64,000 nt of DNA from an uncultured Oscillospiraceae bacterium (GCA_900548545.1 URKX01000007.1:5838-69837), one strand, 5' to 3'; shown: positions 47,576 to 56,336, numbered from the stretch's first letter. Program-made: numbers and translations. The notes: a model not told the origin generated them from the sequence alone.

Positions 47576-48470
47576 CTTGAAGGTGGACGAGGAGTTCCGG
47601 CGGCTGTGCCCTGCCATGGGAAAAGAAACCCGCCAAAAGCTGGAGCGGCTTCTCTCTCAGGACGAGCCCACCCCACCTATTCGGACGTGGAAGCAATGGA
47701 TTGTAGATGGGTTTGAGCAATACCAGCTGTGCGTTTGCGCGGGGATTCCCTATACCGTGGAACAGCTGCCTTTCACCGGACGGGAAGAAGCCATCCTGTG
47801 GATCTGCACTCACAACGCCCTGCGGGAGGACTTGACAGAAGAACAGCGCCGGTATTTGATTGGCAGGCGGTATCAGACGGAAAGAGCGCTCCATGGAGAA
47901 TCCCTAGGCAGCAGCCCCGCAGGGTTGGAAAGCTGTTGGAAAACCGCTACACGCCTGGGGCTGGAATACGGTTCCACGCCTACGACCATCCAACGGTATG
48001 GTGTGTTTGCCGCCGCCATGGACACGATTGGCAAATACGCCCCGCTTCTGTTTGAACAGATCCTCGCGGGGAAAACTCAACTCACCTTTGCCCATATGAT
48101 CACCCTGGCGGAAAAGAAGCCCCGGGAAATCAAACAGTTGGAGGACAATATTGTGCGGTCATCCGCCTTGCAAAACTCCCTTCGCAAATCCCGCGGCCGA
48201 AGCCATCCGCCCATGACCCGTGGCTTTCAGCCCACACCGCCGCCACCCATCAAATCCATGCCCGCCTATGATCCTGACGGGGAGATCACCAGCCTTACGT
48301 TGACCATCCCCTCCTGGATTCATTCCATGGAACGAACCTTCGCGGCCGCCCACTGGGAGGAAACTTCTCCCGGGGCCAAAAGGAAACTGGGGGAGGCTCT
48401 CTCCCTTCTGTCTCAAAAAATCCAGGAACTCAAAACCCGCGCCCAGGAGGAAGAACATGCAGGAGCATAA
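47556..48470 (+). CDS. ParB-like protein
   Basis: 304 residues, overlapping the previous gene by 20 nt. 'WKQWIVDGFEQYQLCVCAG' and 'FTGREEAILWICTHNALRED', then 'LTEEQRRYLIGRRYQTE', follow the pattern of ParB-N-like domains of mobile elements, but the usual G-H-x-R centre is changed to GFEQY. A helix-turn-helix-like region follows ('GSTPTTIQRYGVFAAAMD') and the last 70 residues are helical. It could bind DNA for partition or regulation. The altered motif argues against CTP hydrolysis. Confidence 0.62.
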   Translation: MEAKKFDLKVDEEFRRLCPAMGKETRQKLERLLSQDEPTPPIRTWKQWIVDGFEQYQLCVCAGIPYTVEQLPFTGREEAILWICTHNALREDLTEEQRRYLIGRRYQTERALHGESLGSSPAGLESCWKTATRLGLEYGSTPTTIQRYGVFAAAMDTIGKYAPLLFEQILAGKTQLTFAHMITLAEKKPREIKQLEDNIVRSSALQNSLRKSRGRSHPPMTRGFQPTPPPPIKSMPAYDPDGEITSLTLTIPSWIHSMERTFAAAHWEETSPGAKRKLGEALSLLSQKIQELKTRAQEEEHAGA

Positions 48471-49281
48471 CCCATACGTCCCCAACGTCCACTTCGAGCA
48501 GATCCCCATTAAGAACCTGGTTTCCAACCAGGAGTATCAGCGGAACATTTCCCAAAGCCATGTGGAAAACGCCGCCGCCCACTTCGACTTGTACCAAATC
48601 AATCCGGTAAAAGTCAGCCGCCGGGGCGGGATAAACTATGTGTTTAACGGACAGCACACCATTGAGATTGTGGCCTTGGTTTCCGGTTCCCGGGACACGC
48701 CGGTGTGGTGCATGATTTACGATGATCTAAACTATGAGCACGAAGCGGACATCTTCGCAAACCAGATGAAATACGTCAAACCGCTGCGCCCCTTTGAAGT
48801 GTTCATGGCCAACATCGAGGCGGGAAACGACAAACAGCTGCTGATCAAATCCCTGGTGGAATCCTATTCCCTCTCCATTGGGCAGATCCGCAGCTATGGT
48901 GTGATTTGCGCTGTATCTGCGCTGGAAAACATCTTCGACAAGTATGGCTACCACGTGTTGGACAGGACGTTGCGCCTGTGTGTTGCCGCCTGGGAAGGGG
49001 ACATGAGTTCCCTTTCCGCCAACGTTCTCAACGGCATCGTCCACTTGGTCGTAACCTATGGGGATTCCTTGAAGGACGACCAGTTTCAAGAAAAGCTAGG
49101 AGCCGTCTCCATCAAGCAGTTGATCCGCACGGCCAGGGAACGGCGCCCAGGGTCTCTGGGGTACGCGGAAGCTATGCTGTTGGAATACAACCGGAAGTGC
49201 CGGCACACGCTCTCCATGAAAAAGCTGTACGAAAAAGATTTTCAATCTCTCTTTGGGGATGGCTTCTCGGAAGAAAGATGA
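48457..49281 (+). CDS. ParB/DUF6551-like protein
   Basis: 274 residues; ATG 48457 (AGGAGG upstream) overlaps the previous gene by 14 nt. The N-terminal part ('IPIKNLVSNQEYQRNISQSH', 'YVFNGQHTIEIVALVSG') resembles a ParB-type nuclease/CTPase fold, with 'NGQHTIE' at the GHxR-like position. The rest is helical ('SLSIGQIRSYGVICAVSAL'). It is the last gene of the six-gene overlapping operon that starts at 44155. A role in element maintenance is inferred. Confidence 0.68.
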   Translation: MQEHNPYVPNVHFEQIPIKNLVSNQEYQRNISQSHVENAAAHFDLYQINPVKVSRRGGINYVFNGQHTIEIVALVSGSRDTPVWCMIYDDLNYEHEADIFANQMKYVKPLRPFEVFMANIEAGNDKQLLIKSLVESYSLSIGQIRSYGVICAVSALENIFDKYGYHVLDRTLRLCVAAWEGDMSSLSANVLNGIVHLVVTYGDSLKDDQFQEKLGAVSIKQLIRTARERRPGSLGYAEAMLLEYNRKCRHTLSMKKLYEKDFQSLFGDGFSEER

Positions 49282-49368
49282 AAGAGGGAGATCCATTGTG
49301 TGGGCAAAAGCAACAGACGCCCCCACTGGTTTTCTTCCTCGCTTAACGTGGGATTTTCCATTTCCCGC

Positions 49369-49905
49369 CTAACCCCCGCTCTTGAATATCCGGTTATTCT
49401 CCAACAGTTCATCAAAGGTGACAGGCTGATAGCCGTTGATATCCACCCCGGCGTTGAGCACGTTGTCCCGGGCAGCTAAGAGAGGCCAGAAGTCCGCGCC
49501 GGTGTCATTGTGGATGTGGCCGTGGACCATGTAGGACTTTTTGGCGTGCTTCCAGGTGAGCAAAGGGTAATGGCACAGGGTCAGGGCGTGGCGGCCATCG
49601 GAGAGTTCCAGCATCAGGTCAACACTGGCAAAATAGCGGGAGACATCCACTTTCGTCATCCACGACCCATCGTGATTCCCAACCAGCAGCCGCTTTTTCC
49701 CCTTTAGCCGCCTTAGGATCTCCTCGGCGTTGACCGACCGGAAAAATAGATCCCCTAAGATGAACACCGTGTCGTTGCCCTTGACCCGGCTGTTCCAGTT
49801 TTCAATCAGCGCCTCGTCCATCTCCGCGGCAGTGGTATAGGGCCTGCCGCAGAACCGGATGACGTTTTCATGGCCGAAATGGGTGTCTGCTGTGAAATAG
49901 ATCAT
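49369..49905 (-). CDS. Calcineurin-like metallophosphoesterase (small)
   Basis: 178 residues from ATG 49905 (AAAGGAGGAG upstream). All five metal motifs are visible: 'TADTHFGHENVI', 'FILGDLFF', 'VGNHDGSW', 'LCHYPLLTW' and 'VHGHIHND'. It is most like the small YfcE/phage-type phosphoesterases that cleave phosphodiesters or nucleotides. It is the last gene of the operon with the RdRP-like polymerase, 42 nt after the unknown gene. The active site seems complete. Confidence 0.9.
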   Translation of the reverse strand: MIYFTADTHFGHENVIRFCGRPYTTAAEMDEALIENWNSRVKGNDTVFILGDLFFRSVNAEEILRRLKGKKRLLVGNHDGSWMTKVDVSRYFASVDLMLELSDGRHALTLCHYPLLTWKHAKKSYMVHGHIHNDTGADFWPLLAARDNVLNAGVDINGYQPVTFDELLENNRIFKSGG

Positions 49906-49947
49906 GTTGGAATCTCCTCCTTTCCCTTGGAGCAAGAAATATTAGAT

Positions 49948-50808
49948 TTACCGATGTATTTTTACCCCCTCCACCCATTCCTCCCTCACCCGGTACCGGC
50001 ACACGCCGAAGTGCTGGTTCTGCCGCTCCATAAACCCGGCGGGGATTTGGGCCAGCCACTTGCGGCTGAAGGCGGTGGTGCCGAAGTAGGCGTCAAAGCT
50101 TGCCACAGGCAGCACCACCCAGGGGGAGTCCTCCCGCCGGTTTGCAACGTAATACTCTAGCAACGTGAGAAGCACCTCCGGTTTGGCAGAAGGAAAAGAA
50201 TCCGCCAGCCGCTGTTCCAGGCCGGGCGGCAGGGAGATTGTGGGAGAGCGTAGGGGCCCCAGCTCCAGAGCGTCGGCCAGGATGCCGTCGAAACGCAGCA
50301 ACCAGCCGCCCTTGGTTTCCGGGGAGAACAGCGGAATCTGGAATCGAATCACTTTGTCCCGCCAACCCTTGTCCCAGCCGTGGGAGAGGGGTTCCAGGTT
50401 TTTCAGGGTGGGCTTGCTCACCTTCTCCGGGTGGTGTTTGAGGAAGTCCCGCACCCCGTGGACGTGGCGGACAAACCAGCCGTTGCCCTGTTCGTCCACC
50501 AGCTTCGGGAATCCATTGTGGAGCTGTCGGAAATCTGTCTCATACTGCCAGGCCTCCTTGGGCTTGGCTTTTTTGCTGTGCGGGATGCTGCACCAGGCCC
50601 GGAGGGCGTCCCGGGCACGGGCAAGGTCCGGTTTTTCGGCCTGCCACAGGTAGCCTCGCGCCACTATCGTCAGGATACGCTGCATTCCCTCTCCCTTTAG
50701 CAGGGTGTCAAAGGTAAACCGCCCCAGGTAGGAGCTGTCCTGCTTGTTCTGGGCGTCATACACCACCTGCCCGGTGTAGGCGGCGAATTCTTCACTCTCG
50801 TCAATCAC
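49948..50808 (-). CDS. Unknown protein coupled to the RdRP-like polymerase
   Basis: 286 residues. The start is GTG 50808, with AAAGGAGGAG 5-6 nt upstream and an 8-nt overlap with the end of the polymerase gene. I recognise no family. The sequence is basic and helical in the middle ('RRWLAQ'-type segments are absent, but 'GWDKGWRDKVIRFQIPLF' and 'FSRKWLAQIPAGFMERQNQH' are notable for many Trp/Arg). No signal peptide or membrane span. Translational coupling suggests a stoichiometric partner of the polymerase. Confidence 0.7.
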   Translation of the reverse strand: MIDESEEFAAYTGQVVYDAQNKQDSSYLGRFTFDTLLKGEGMQRILTIVARGYLWQAEKPDLARARDALRAWCSIPHSKKAKPKEAWQYETDFRQLHNGFPKLVDEQGNGWFVRHVHGVRDFLKHHPEKVSKPTLKNLEPLSHGWDKGWRDKVIRFQIPLFSPETKGGWLLRFDGILADALELGPLRSPTISLPPGLEQRLADSFPSAKPEVLLTLLEYYVANRREDSPWVVLPVASFDAYFGTTAFSRKWLAQIPAGFMERQNQHFGVCRYRVREEWVEGVKIHR

Positions 50809-53800
50809 GGCGCTCCTCCTTTCGGGCGGTGGCCAAAACGGCGTCCAGCAGCACATCCCACAGGAAGCCCCGTTTTCCCAAGCTGGCGGCGCACTGCACC
50901 GCCAGCTTGGGCTGGATGTGCCGCTCCAGGTACCGGCGGCAGCCCCGTGCCGCCGCCTCCCGGTAGGACTCCTGGGCCGTCTTGTTCTCGTAGCTCTCCA
51001 GCATTTCCTCCATCTGCTCCGAGTCCCCCGCCCGGTGGAGCTGGCGGCTGGCTTGCAGCCGGTTTTCCCGCTCCACGTCCAGCAGCAGGTCCCCCAGAAT
51101 CCGGTAACCCCCTGCCCGGAAGTCGCACAGCAATTCCCCATAGGAATCCACCAGACTGGCAGGCAGGTGTTCCCGGAGGAAGCTTTCCCGCTCCCCAGGG
51201 GCCAGGAACTGCCACGCCTGCTCCCGGATTTCCTCCAGCAGGGCAGCCGCCTGTTCCGGCTCCAGGGCGGAGAAGGCGGCGTACAGCTCCTCCGCCGTCA
51301 CCAGCTCCTCCTGGCCCCGGGCGTACAGGATGCGTTCCACGTCTGTGCGGTGGGGCTGCTCCCGGACAGGGGCCATGCTGGCCCGGATACGCCCCAGGCA
51401 CCGCTGGTACTCCAAAATCATCTCCTCCACCAGCTTGCGTGCGGCCTGGGGCAGTTTCTCTTTCCACTGGGGGTCTTGGGCGAAGGTGAACAGCACCTCA
51501 TCCGGCTGGGAGGGCTCCCGCAGTTTGGGGGTGTGCTCCTCCAGCTGCCAGGCCAGGTAGGGCAGCCGCTCCAGGTTGGAGTCCACCTGCTCCCAGTCGG
51601 TGGAGGACAAAAAGGCGGCCCGCTTTTTCTTTTCTGCCTGTCCGTTCATCAGATACTTGTAGGTGAGGAACAGGTTCTTCCCCTTGCGGGACCTGCCCAG
51701 GTAGGGGGCCAGGTCGGGCTTCACGCCGCTCTTGGTGGAGTCGATCTCCAGCCCGGTGAGGATGGCCAGAGTTTCCACTTCCTCCCGTGCCTGCTGGCGC
51801 TCCTCTGAGGGGGAGTTCTCGTTGTAGGCGATGATGCTCCGGGCCAGGGCGGCGTTGGAGATCTGCCCCACACGGGAGGAGAAGGTGTCCCGCACCGTCT
51901 GGAACCGGGCCCGCCAGTCCCCGGCGTCCTGGATGCGGGCCTCGATGGAGGGGATTTTCAAAAAGGGCAGGTTGTCTATGTTGTCCAGCTTCTCAGACTC
52001 ATAGTTGCGCTCCACGCACCGGTTGACAATGGGGTCGGCGATGGTCTTCACCATATCCCCGTCAAAGTCCGCGCCCCCCAGCCGCTCGGCGGCATACATG
52101 GTGGAGCTGACCATCACCACGTCGGTGAGGTGGCCCAGGTAGTGCTTGCGCATCTGCTCCACGGGCCGGTAGGGGTCGAGGAGGATTTCCTCATTCCGGG
52201 CGATGTGGGGATTGCGGAGAATGGTGCAGGCCGACTTGCCCTTGTAGCCGGGCCGGGGCGCGTAAAAGGCGTGGTCTTGAAACTCCGTGGACAGGGCGAC
52301 AGACAGAAAAGTCCGCTGGGACTTGGTGAGCTTTTCGGGGGCCACGTCCAGCAGCATCACTAGAAACCGCAGTAAGTCCCCGGAGAGGAACCGGACATCT
52401 CCCGCCACCTGCAGCCTGCCCAGGGCGTAGTCCTTTAGGAGCCGCTGGGCCATGGCCTCCAGCTCCTCCTGGTACACCGACTCCCCGATGAAAGATGGAT
52501 TCTTCTCCAGCAGCTTCCCCAGGAGGTAGGCCCGGCTTTTCCTGTCGGTTCCCCACCACTCGGCCCGCCGGGTGAACACCTGGCGGCGGTAGTCTCCATC
52601 CGCCCGCAGCTTGTAATATTCCGTCTCTGTGGCCTTGGTCAGCCACTGCCGGGGGTCTTCCTCCGGGCTGTGCTCCCAGCCGCGGGGTAAGTCCCGTGGC
52701 CGGAACTCCTCCCCGGTCATGGACAGGGTGGTGAGGAACTGGTAGTTCAGCTGGGTGAACCCCTGGGGCCGTTCCTTGCTCACATTGGTCACATACAGGG
52801 CGTGGCGGTACTTGCGGAAGGCTGCCCAGTAGTCCTCCCAGGACTTGCCGTTTTCCGCAAGCCACCCATAGCCCTTAAACATACTCTTGGTGAGGATGAC
52901 GTCCACTTTCTCCACCGGGTGGCTCACGCCCCACAGGTCGGCGAGGTGCGTGGTGCCTGCGGAGCGGAAGAAGTCGTGGAAATCCACCTGGTGGAGCATC
53001 CCCTTTACAAAGGGCAGGCGAATCTGAAAGGAGGTATGGCGGCCGCCCAGCGCCTTGTTGAGCCGGGCGGCGTACTCCTTGGAGATGAGGCCCTCCCCGT
53101 CAAACTCGGTGACGGAAAAGTCCTCCACCCGCTCCACACGTTGGTAGCGCCGCACGTTGTCCGTGCCACCCACATCCTCCACAGTGATGACCCTGGCGCT
53201 GCGCTGCAGGGCATGGTTGTCCAACACAATGACCCGGTGGGTCCTGTCGATCTCCATGCCCTCCACCCGGGCGCCGGAGGAAAGCATGAGCCCGTTGTAG
53301 GCGTAGAGCTTGGAGAGCTGGCACTGGCCCAGCTCCAAATCCAGCATAATGCGCCGACGCACTGTCTCCCACAAATCCGCCCGGATAAACGAAAGTCGCC
53401 CCATGCGGCTCATGGAGTTGGAGCGCTCAAAGGCAGCGTACTGCCGGGGGCCGTTCCCCAAGTCCAGGGTGGCGCCCTCCGGCCGAAAGAGCACTTCCGC
53501 CAGGGCTTGGAGCCGTGCCACCCGGGGCGAGGTAGGATTCCGGTCGAAGATGCCGGAAAAGTCCACATAGCACAGGACGGAGGACAAGTCCTCCACTACG
53601 CCGGGTTCTTCCGTGGGGATGAACCCGTCCCCGTGGAGGGCGCACTGGATCTGGAAGAACAGGGCATTCTCCTCCTGCTCCTGCCGCCCCGGAAGCTGAC
53701 ACCGCCGAGTGGCGTCCCGGTTGAGGGCGATGGTAACAGCCCCGCCCTCCTCCTTGGCGTAGCTCAGGATGGTCTTGGCAGAGAGCAAATAAATCCGGTA

Positions 53801-53812
53801 GCGGCGGGGCAT
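50801..53812 (-). CDS. RdRP/QDE-1-like two-barrel RNA polymerase
   Basis: 1003 residues from ATG 53812 (AAAGGAGG, 7 nt). The order of motifs follows the eukaryotic-type RNA-dependent RNA polymerase family (PF05183): 'ERSNSMSRMG' (130-139), 'FDGEGLISKEYAARL' (237-251), 'SFQIRLPFVKG' (261-271), 'LTKSMFKGYG' (307-316), 'TILRNPHIARNEE' (530-542), the catalytic 'GGADFDGD' with Asp582, Asp584 and Asp586 (coding positions 52055-52069) and 'DSTKSG' (691-696). Related bacterial or phage enzymes include SP-beta YonO, a DNA-templated RNA polymerase. It therefore very likely polymerises RNA, but the template (DNA or RNA) is unknown. It lies in a mobile module between two phosphoesterase genes. Confidence 0.9.
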   Translation of the reverse strand: MPRRYRIYLLSAKTILSYAKEEGGAVTIALNRDATRRCQLPGRQEQEENALFFQIQCALHGDGFIPTEEPGVVEDLSSVLCYVDFSGIFDRNPTSPRVARLQALAEVLFRPEGATLDLGNGPRQYAAFERSNSMSRMGRLSFIRADLWETVRRRIMLDLELGQCQLSKLYAYNGLMLSSGARVEGMEIDRTHRVIVLDNHALQRSARVITVEDVGGTDNVRRYQRVERVEDFSVTEFDGEGLISKEYAARLNKALGGRHTSFQIRLPFVKGMLHQVDFHDFFRSAGTTHLADLWGVSHPVEKVDVILTKSMFKGYGWLAENGKSWEDYWAAFRKYRHALYVTNVSKERPQGFTQLNYQFLTTLSMTGEEFRPRDLPRGWEHSPEEDPRQWLTKATETEYYKLRADGDYRRQVFTRRAEWWGTDRKSRAYLLGKLLEKNPSFIGESVYQEELEAMAQRLLKDYALGRLQVAGDVRFLSGDLLRFLVMLLDVAPEKLTKSQRTFLSVALSTEFQDHAFYAPRPGYKGKSACTILRNPHIARNEEILLDPYRPVEQMRKHYLGHLTDVVMVSSTMYAAERLGGADFDGDMVKTIADPIVNRCVERNYESEKLDNIDNLPFLKIPSIEARIQDAGDWRARFQTVRDTFSSRVGQISNAALARSIIAYNENSPSEERQQAREEVETLAILTGLEIDSTKSGVKPDLAPYLGRSRKGKNLFLTYKYLMNGQAEKKKRAAFLSSTDWEQVDSNLERLPYLAWQLEEHTPKLREPSQPDEVLFTFAQDPQWKEKLPQAARKLVEEMILEYQRCLGRIRASMAPVREQPHRTDVERILYARGQEELVTAEELYAAFSALEPEQAAALLEEIREQAWQFLAPGERESFLREHLPASLVDSYGELLCDFRAGGYRILGDLLLDVERENRLQASRQLHRAGDSEQMEEMLESYENKTAQESYREAAARGCRRYLERHIQPKLAVQCAASLGKRGFLWDVLLDAVLATARKEERRD

Positions 53813-53833
53813 GGGCGGGCCTCCTTTCTTGTC

Positions 53834-54736
53834 CTATGTGTCTTCCTCATTCCACCCTAAAGCCTCCATCATCTCAGCCTGGTGTTCCATCCTGGCGATG
53901 AGGGCTTTCTCCTCCTCAATGGAAAGGGTATGGGGGAGCAGGGCGTAATCCTCGAACATAAATCGCAGCTTGTCCACTTGCTTCTCTGTGTGGTAGTGGC
54001 CGCAGTACCAGCGCTCGTAGTGGAGTTTGGACTCGATGGTGTCCAGCCACTCCTCGGTGGACTTGTTCACCGTGCTCTGGTCGATGCCCGGCAGAAACAC
54101 CTCCACCGGCTCGCACTTGAGAGGGCAGGTGTGAGAGAACACCACGTCCACCCGCCAGTTCCGTTCCTCCAGTACCTGCTCCACCTTTTCCTTGACATTG
54201 GGCCACCAGCCGTACCCCATGGCCAGCCGGTAGTGCTTGTCGATGCTGTAGGCCCCGCCGATCACCAGGCAGCTGTGGCCGCAGAAGTCGTAAACCTCCC
54301 CATCGATGGCGAAGACGATGTTGGGGTACTGGGGCTGCACCCACACAAAACCGCCGTGGTACTGGGACAGCTCGTAGCCAAGCTCTGGCCCTGGCCGCTG
54401 TTCATGGTTGCCGTGGATGCAGAAGAACGTGCAGGGGAGCTTTGCCAATTGCTCCTTGCCTAGGGCGTCCCGCCGGCCGCCATAAAAATTGAGGCCGGCG
54501 TCCCCCAGGATGACAAAGGTGTTCTCCGGCTCCATCTCCCGCCGGGAGCAGAAGTCCACAATGCGCTCGAACCGTCCATGGGTGTCCCCGGTGAGATAGA
54601 CAATGTTCCGGGAAGCGAACGCTTCCCGCAGCTGGGCGAACACTTCCTCTGCGGGGACGGTGCGCCCGGCCTGGATGTCTGCTTCGGCCTCTTCTAAAAG
54701 ACGGCACAATTCCCTTTCGGCTTCTTCTCTTGTCAT
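53834..54736 (-). CDS. Calcineurin-like metallophosphoesterase (large)
   Basis: 300 residues from ATG 54736 (GGAGGGGAG upstream). An N-terminal helical part of about 45 residues is followed by 'YLTGDTHGRFERI', 'FVILGDAGLNFYGG', 'FFCIHGNHEQ', 'VVFSHTCP' and 'WYCGHYHTE', the metal-binding motifs of the fold. The second motif has GDAG instead of GDxxD/GDLV-type and may still bind through its Asp. It is the first gene of the polymerase operon, 21 nt before the polymerase. It could remove phosphates from, or cut, the RNA or nucleotides used by the polymerase (inference). Confidence 0.9.
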   Translation of the reverse strand: MTREEAERELCRLLEEAEADIQAGRTVPAEEVFAQLREAFASRNIVYLTGDTHGRFERIVDFCSRREMEPENTFVILGDAGLNFYGGRRDALGKEQLAKLPCTFFCIHGNHEQRPGPELGYELSQYHGGFVWVQPQYPNIVFAIDGEVYDFCGHSCLVIGGAYSIDKHYRLAMGYGWWPNVKEKVEQVLEERNWRVDVVFSHTCPLKCEPVEVFLPGIDQSTVNKSTEEWLDTIESKLHYERWYCGHYHTEKQVDKLRFMFEDYALLPHTLSIEEEKALIARMEHQAEMMEALGWNEEDT

Positions 54737-54770
54737 GGTAAGCTCCCCTCCCTCTGCGTGGTCTAAGAAA

Positions 54771-54799
54771 AGGATACCACACGCAACTCGATTCCACAA
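54771..54799 (-). promoter_or_regulatory. Candidate promoter of the polymerase operon
   Basis: On the minus strand TTGTGG (54799-54794), 17-nt spacer, TATCCT (54776-54771), about 35 nt before the start of the first phosphoesterase gene. Confidence 0.4.
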
Positions 54800-54835
54800 T
54801 AGGATGAAAGATTTAAAGTGCAAAATTAGATACTA

Positions 54836-55127
54836 CTCCCACCTTTTGCAAAAGAGGTGGGAGTTTTGTGTCCCCATCTCATCCGGGATTGCGGGGAAGA
54901 GAGGGGCTACACTTCCGCAAAAATACACCGGAACATAACAGAAGGGAGGCCCTTGCCGCAGGATAAATCTCCGGCGCTTTGCGGGTTGTCCCACCATGCT
55001 CCAGGCGGTTTGCAAAAGCCCTTGGAGCTGTGCTTTTCCATGCAATCCAGCGAAAAATACTGCTCCCACCTTTTACAGGCTTTGGAGATCAGTATTTCAA
55101 ATTCACACGACAAAAAGGAGGTCGATG
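54836..55127 (+). promoter_or_regulatory. Structured leader of the RepA-like gene (copy 2)
   Basis: Homologous to 23522-23793: the hairpin CTCCCACCTTTT-GCAA-AAGAGGTGGGAG plus T-run at 54836-54868, a conserved middle ('CTCCAGGCGGTTTGCAAAAG'-like stretch against its counterpart) and a second CTCCCACCTTTT at 55073-55084 before the ribosome binding site. Confidence 0.5.
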
Positions 55128-56144
55128 ATGTTCGTGAAACGAAAGAAATTGCAGGTCATTGATGGAGAAACCCTTATGGACCTGCGGCTGGAACCCACCC
55201 GCTTCTGCGTGGACACCCTGCTTCCCCAAGGGGTGTGTATGCTCAGCGGGGCGACAAAAATCGGGAAGTCCTGGATGGTGTTGGACTGGTGCGTCCACAT
55301 CGCCAAAGGGGAGCCTGTCTGGAATCTTCCCACCCATCGAGGGTCGGTGCTCTATCTTGCTCTGGAAGACCGGATGAGCAGAATCCAAGACCGGCTGAAC
55401 TTGCTCACCGATGAGGTGCCAGGAAACACCTACTTTGCCGTGGCAGCGGAACGGCTGGACTCTGGCCTGTGCAACCAGATTCGTGATTTTGTCAAGGACT
55501 ATCCTGACACGGTCCTGGTAGCTGTAGACATCTTCCAGCAGATTCGAACCAGCCGGGAAGACTCCTCTTACGCCAATGACTATGAGGACATCGGGCAGTT
55601 GAAAGCCCTGGCGGATGAGTTGGGAATTACCGTTCTGTTGGTACACCACAACCGGAAAATGCGTGACAGCGATCCGCTCAACAACCCGTCCGGTACCACG
55701 GGCATCAGTGGAGCCCTGGACACGGTTCTCATCTTGGACCGCAGCAAACGGGAGGAAGACTGCGCCACCCTCTACTGTACCGGGCGGGATGTTCCCACCC
55801 GGCAGTTGGAACTGCGGATGAAAAGTGACACCTGTATCTGGGAACTGCTCTCAGATTCCTTAGAGCAGCCAGAGAAGTGCTTACCAATCGAGATGGAAAA
55901 GCTGGTGGACTTTATGAAGGAGAAAGGCCATTACCGAGGTGGAAACAGCGAGTTTACTGCCAGCTTCAATGCCTTTGCCGGCACAAACTTCACGGCCAAA
56001 GCCCTCAAGCAGCAGATGAATCGCTACCGTTTTCTGCTGGAGGACATGGGCGTCCGGTTTGAAAACCGCCGCAGCAATGGCCAGCGGCTGCTGGACATTT
56101 CGTTCTCCTCCCCGGCCAGTGACGCAAGTGACGCTGAAAACTAG
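55128..56144 (+). CDS. RepA-like AAA ATPase (AAA_25), paralogue
   Basis: 338 residues from ATG 55128 (AAAGGAGG 6 nt upstream; the ATG 3 nt earlier is closer to it). Walker A 'GATKIGKSW' at 41-49, Walker B 'VLVAVDIFQQI', sensor 'VLLVHHNRK' and a glycine-rich 'PSGTTGISGALDTVL' loop, as in RepA/DnaB-like helicases of mobile elements. It diverges from the ATPase at 23794 in protein sequence, yet leader and 3' flank are nearly the same, so the coding part has been exchanged or evolves faster than its cis-elements. Confidence 0.87.
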   Translation: MFVKRKKLQVIDGETLMDLRLEPTRFCVDTLLPQGVCMLSGATKIGKSWMVLDWCVHIAKGEPVWNLPTHRGSVLYLALEDRMSRIQDRLNLLTDEVPGNTYFAVAAERLDSGLCNQIRDFVKDYPDTVLVAVDIFQQIRTSREDSSYANDYEDIGQLKALADELGITVLLVHHNRKMRDSDPLNNPSGTTGISGALDTVLILDRSKREEDCATLYCTGRDVPTRQLELRMKSDTCIWELLSDSLEQPEKCLPIEMEKLVDFMKEKGHYRGGNSEFTASFNAFAGTNFTAKALKQQMNRYRFLLEDMGVRFENRRSNGQRLLDISFSSPASDASDAEN

Positions 56145-56336
56145 GGGCTGGTTGCGACCCTCCCTGCTGCAGCCTGCGTTCCTGTTCGGAGCCCATAAGA
56201 AGGGTGAAAGGTGGGCGGGTCACCGTAAACAAAACCCTGTATCTTGTATGCTGCAGATCAAGCTCACCTGTATTTTGTGTGACACAGGAGGAAAGACGTC
56301 CTACATTTTTTGCTCTTGTACCCACGCAGATTTCCC

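Noticed and set aside
50838..51141. Upstream extension of the 286-residue unknown protein to a start at 51141
   Set aside because: The extension is out of frame inside the polymerase gene and is a Trp/Cys/Arg-rich nonsense run; the GTG at 50808 has a strong ribosome binding site.
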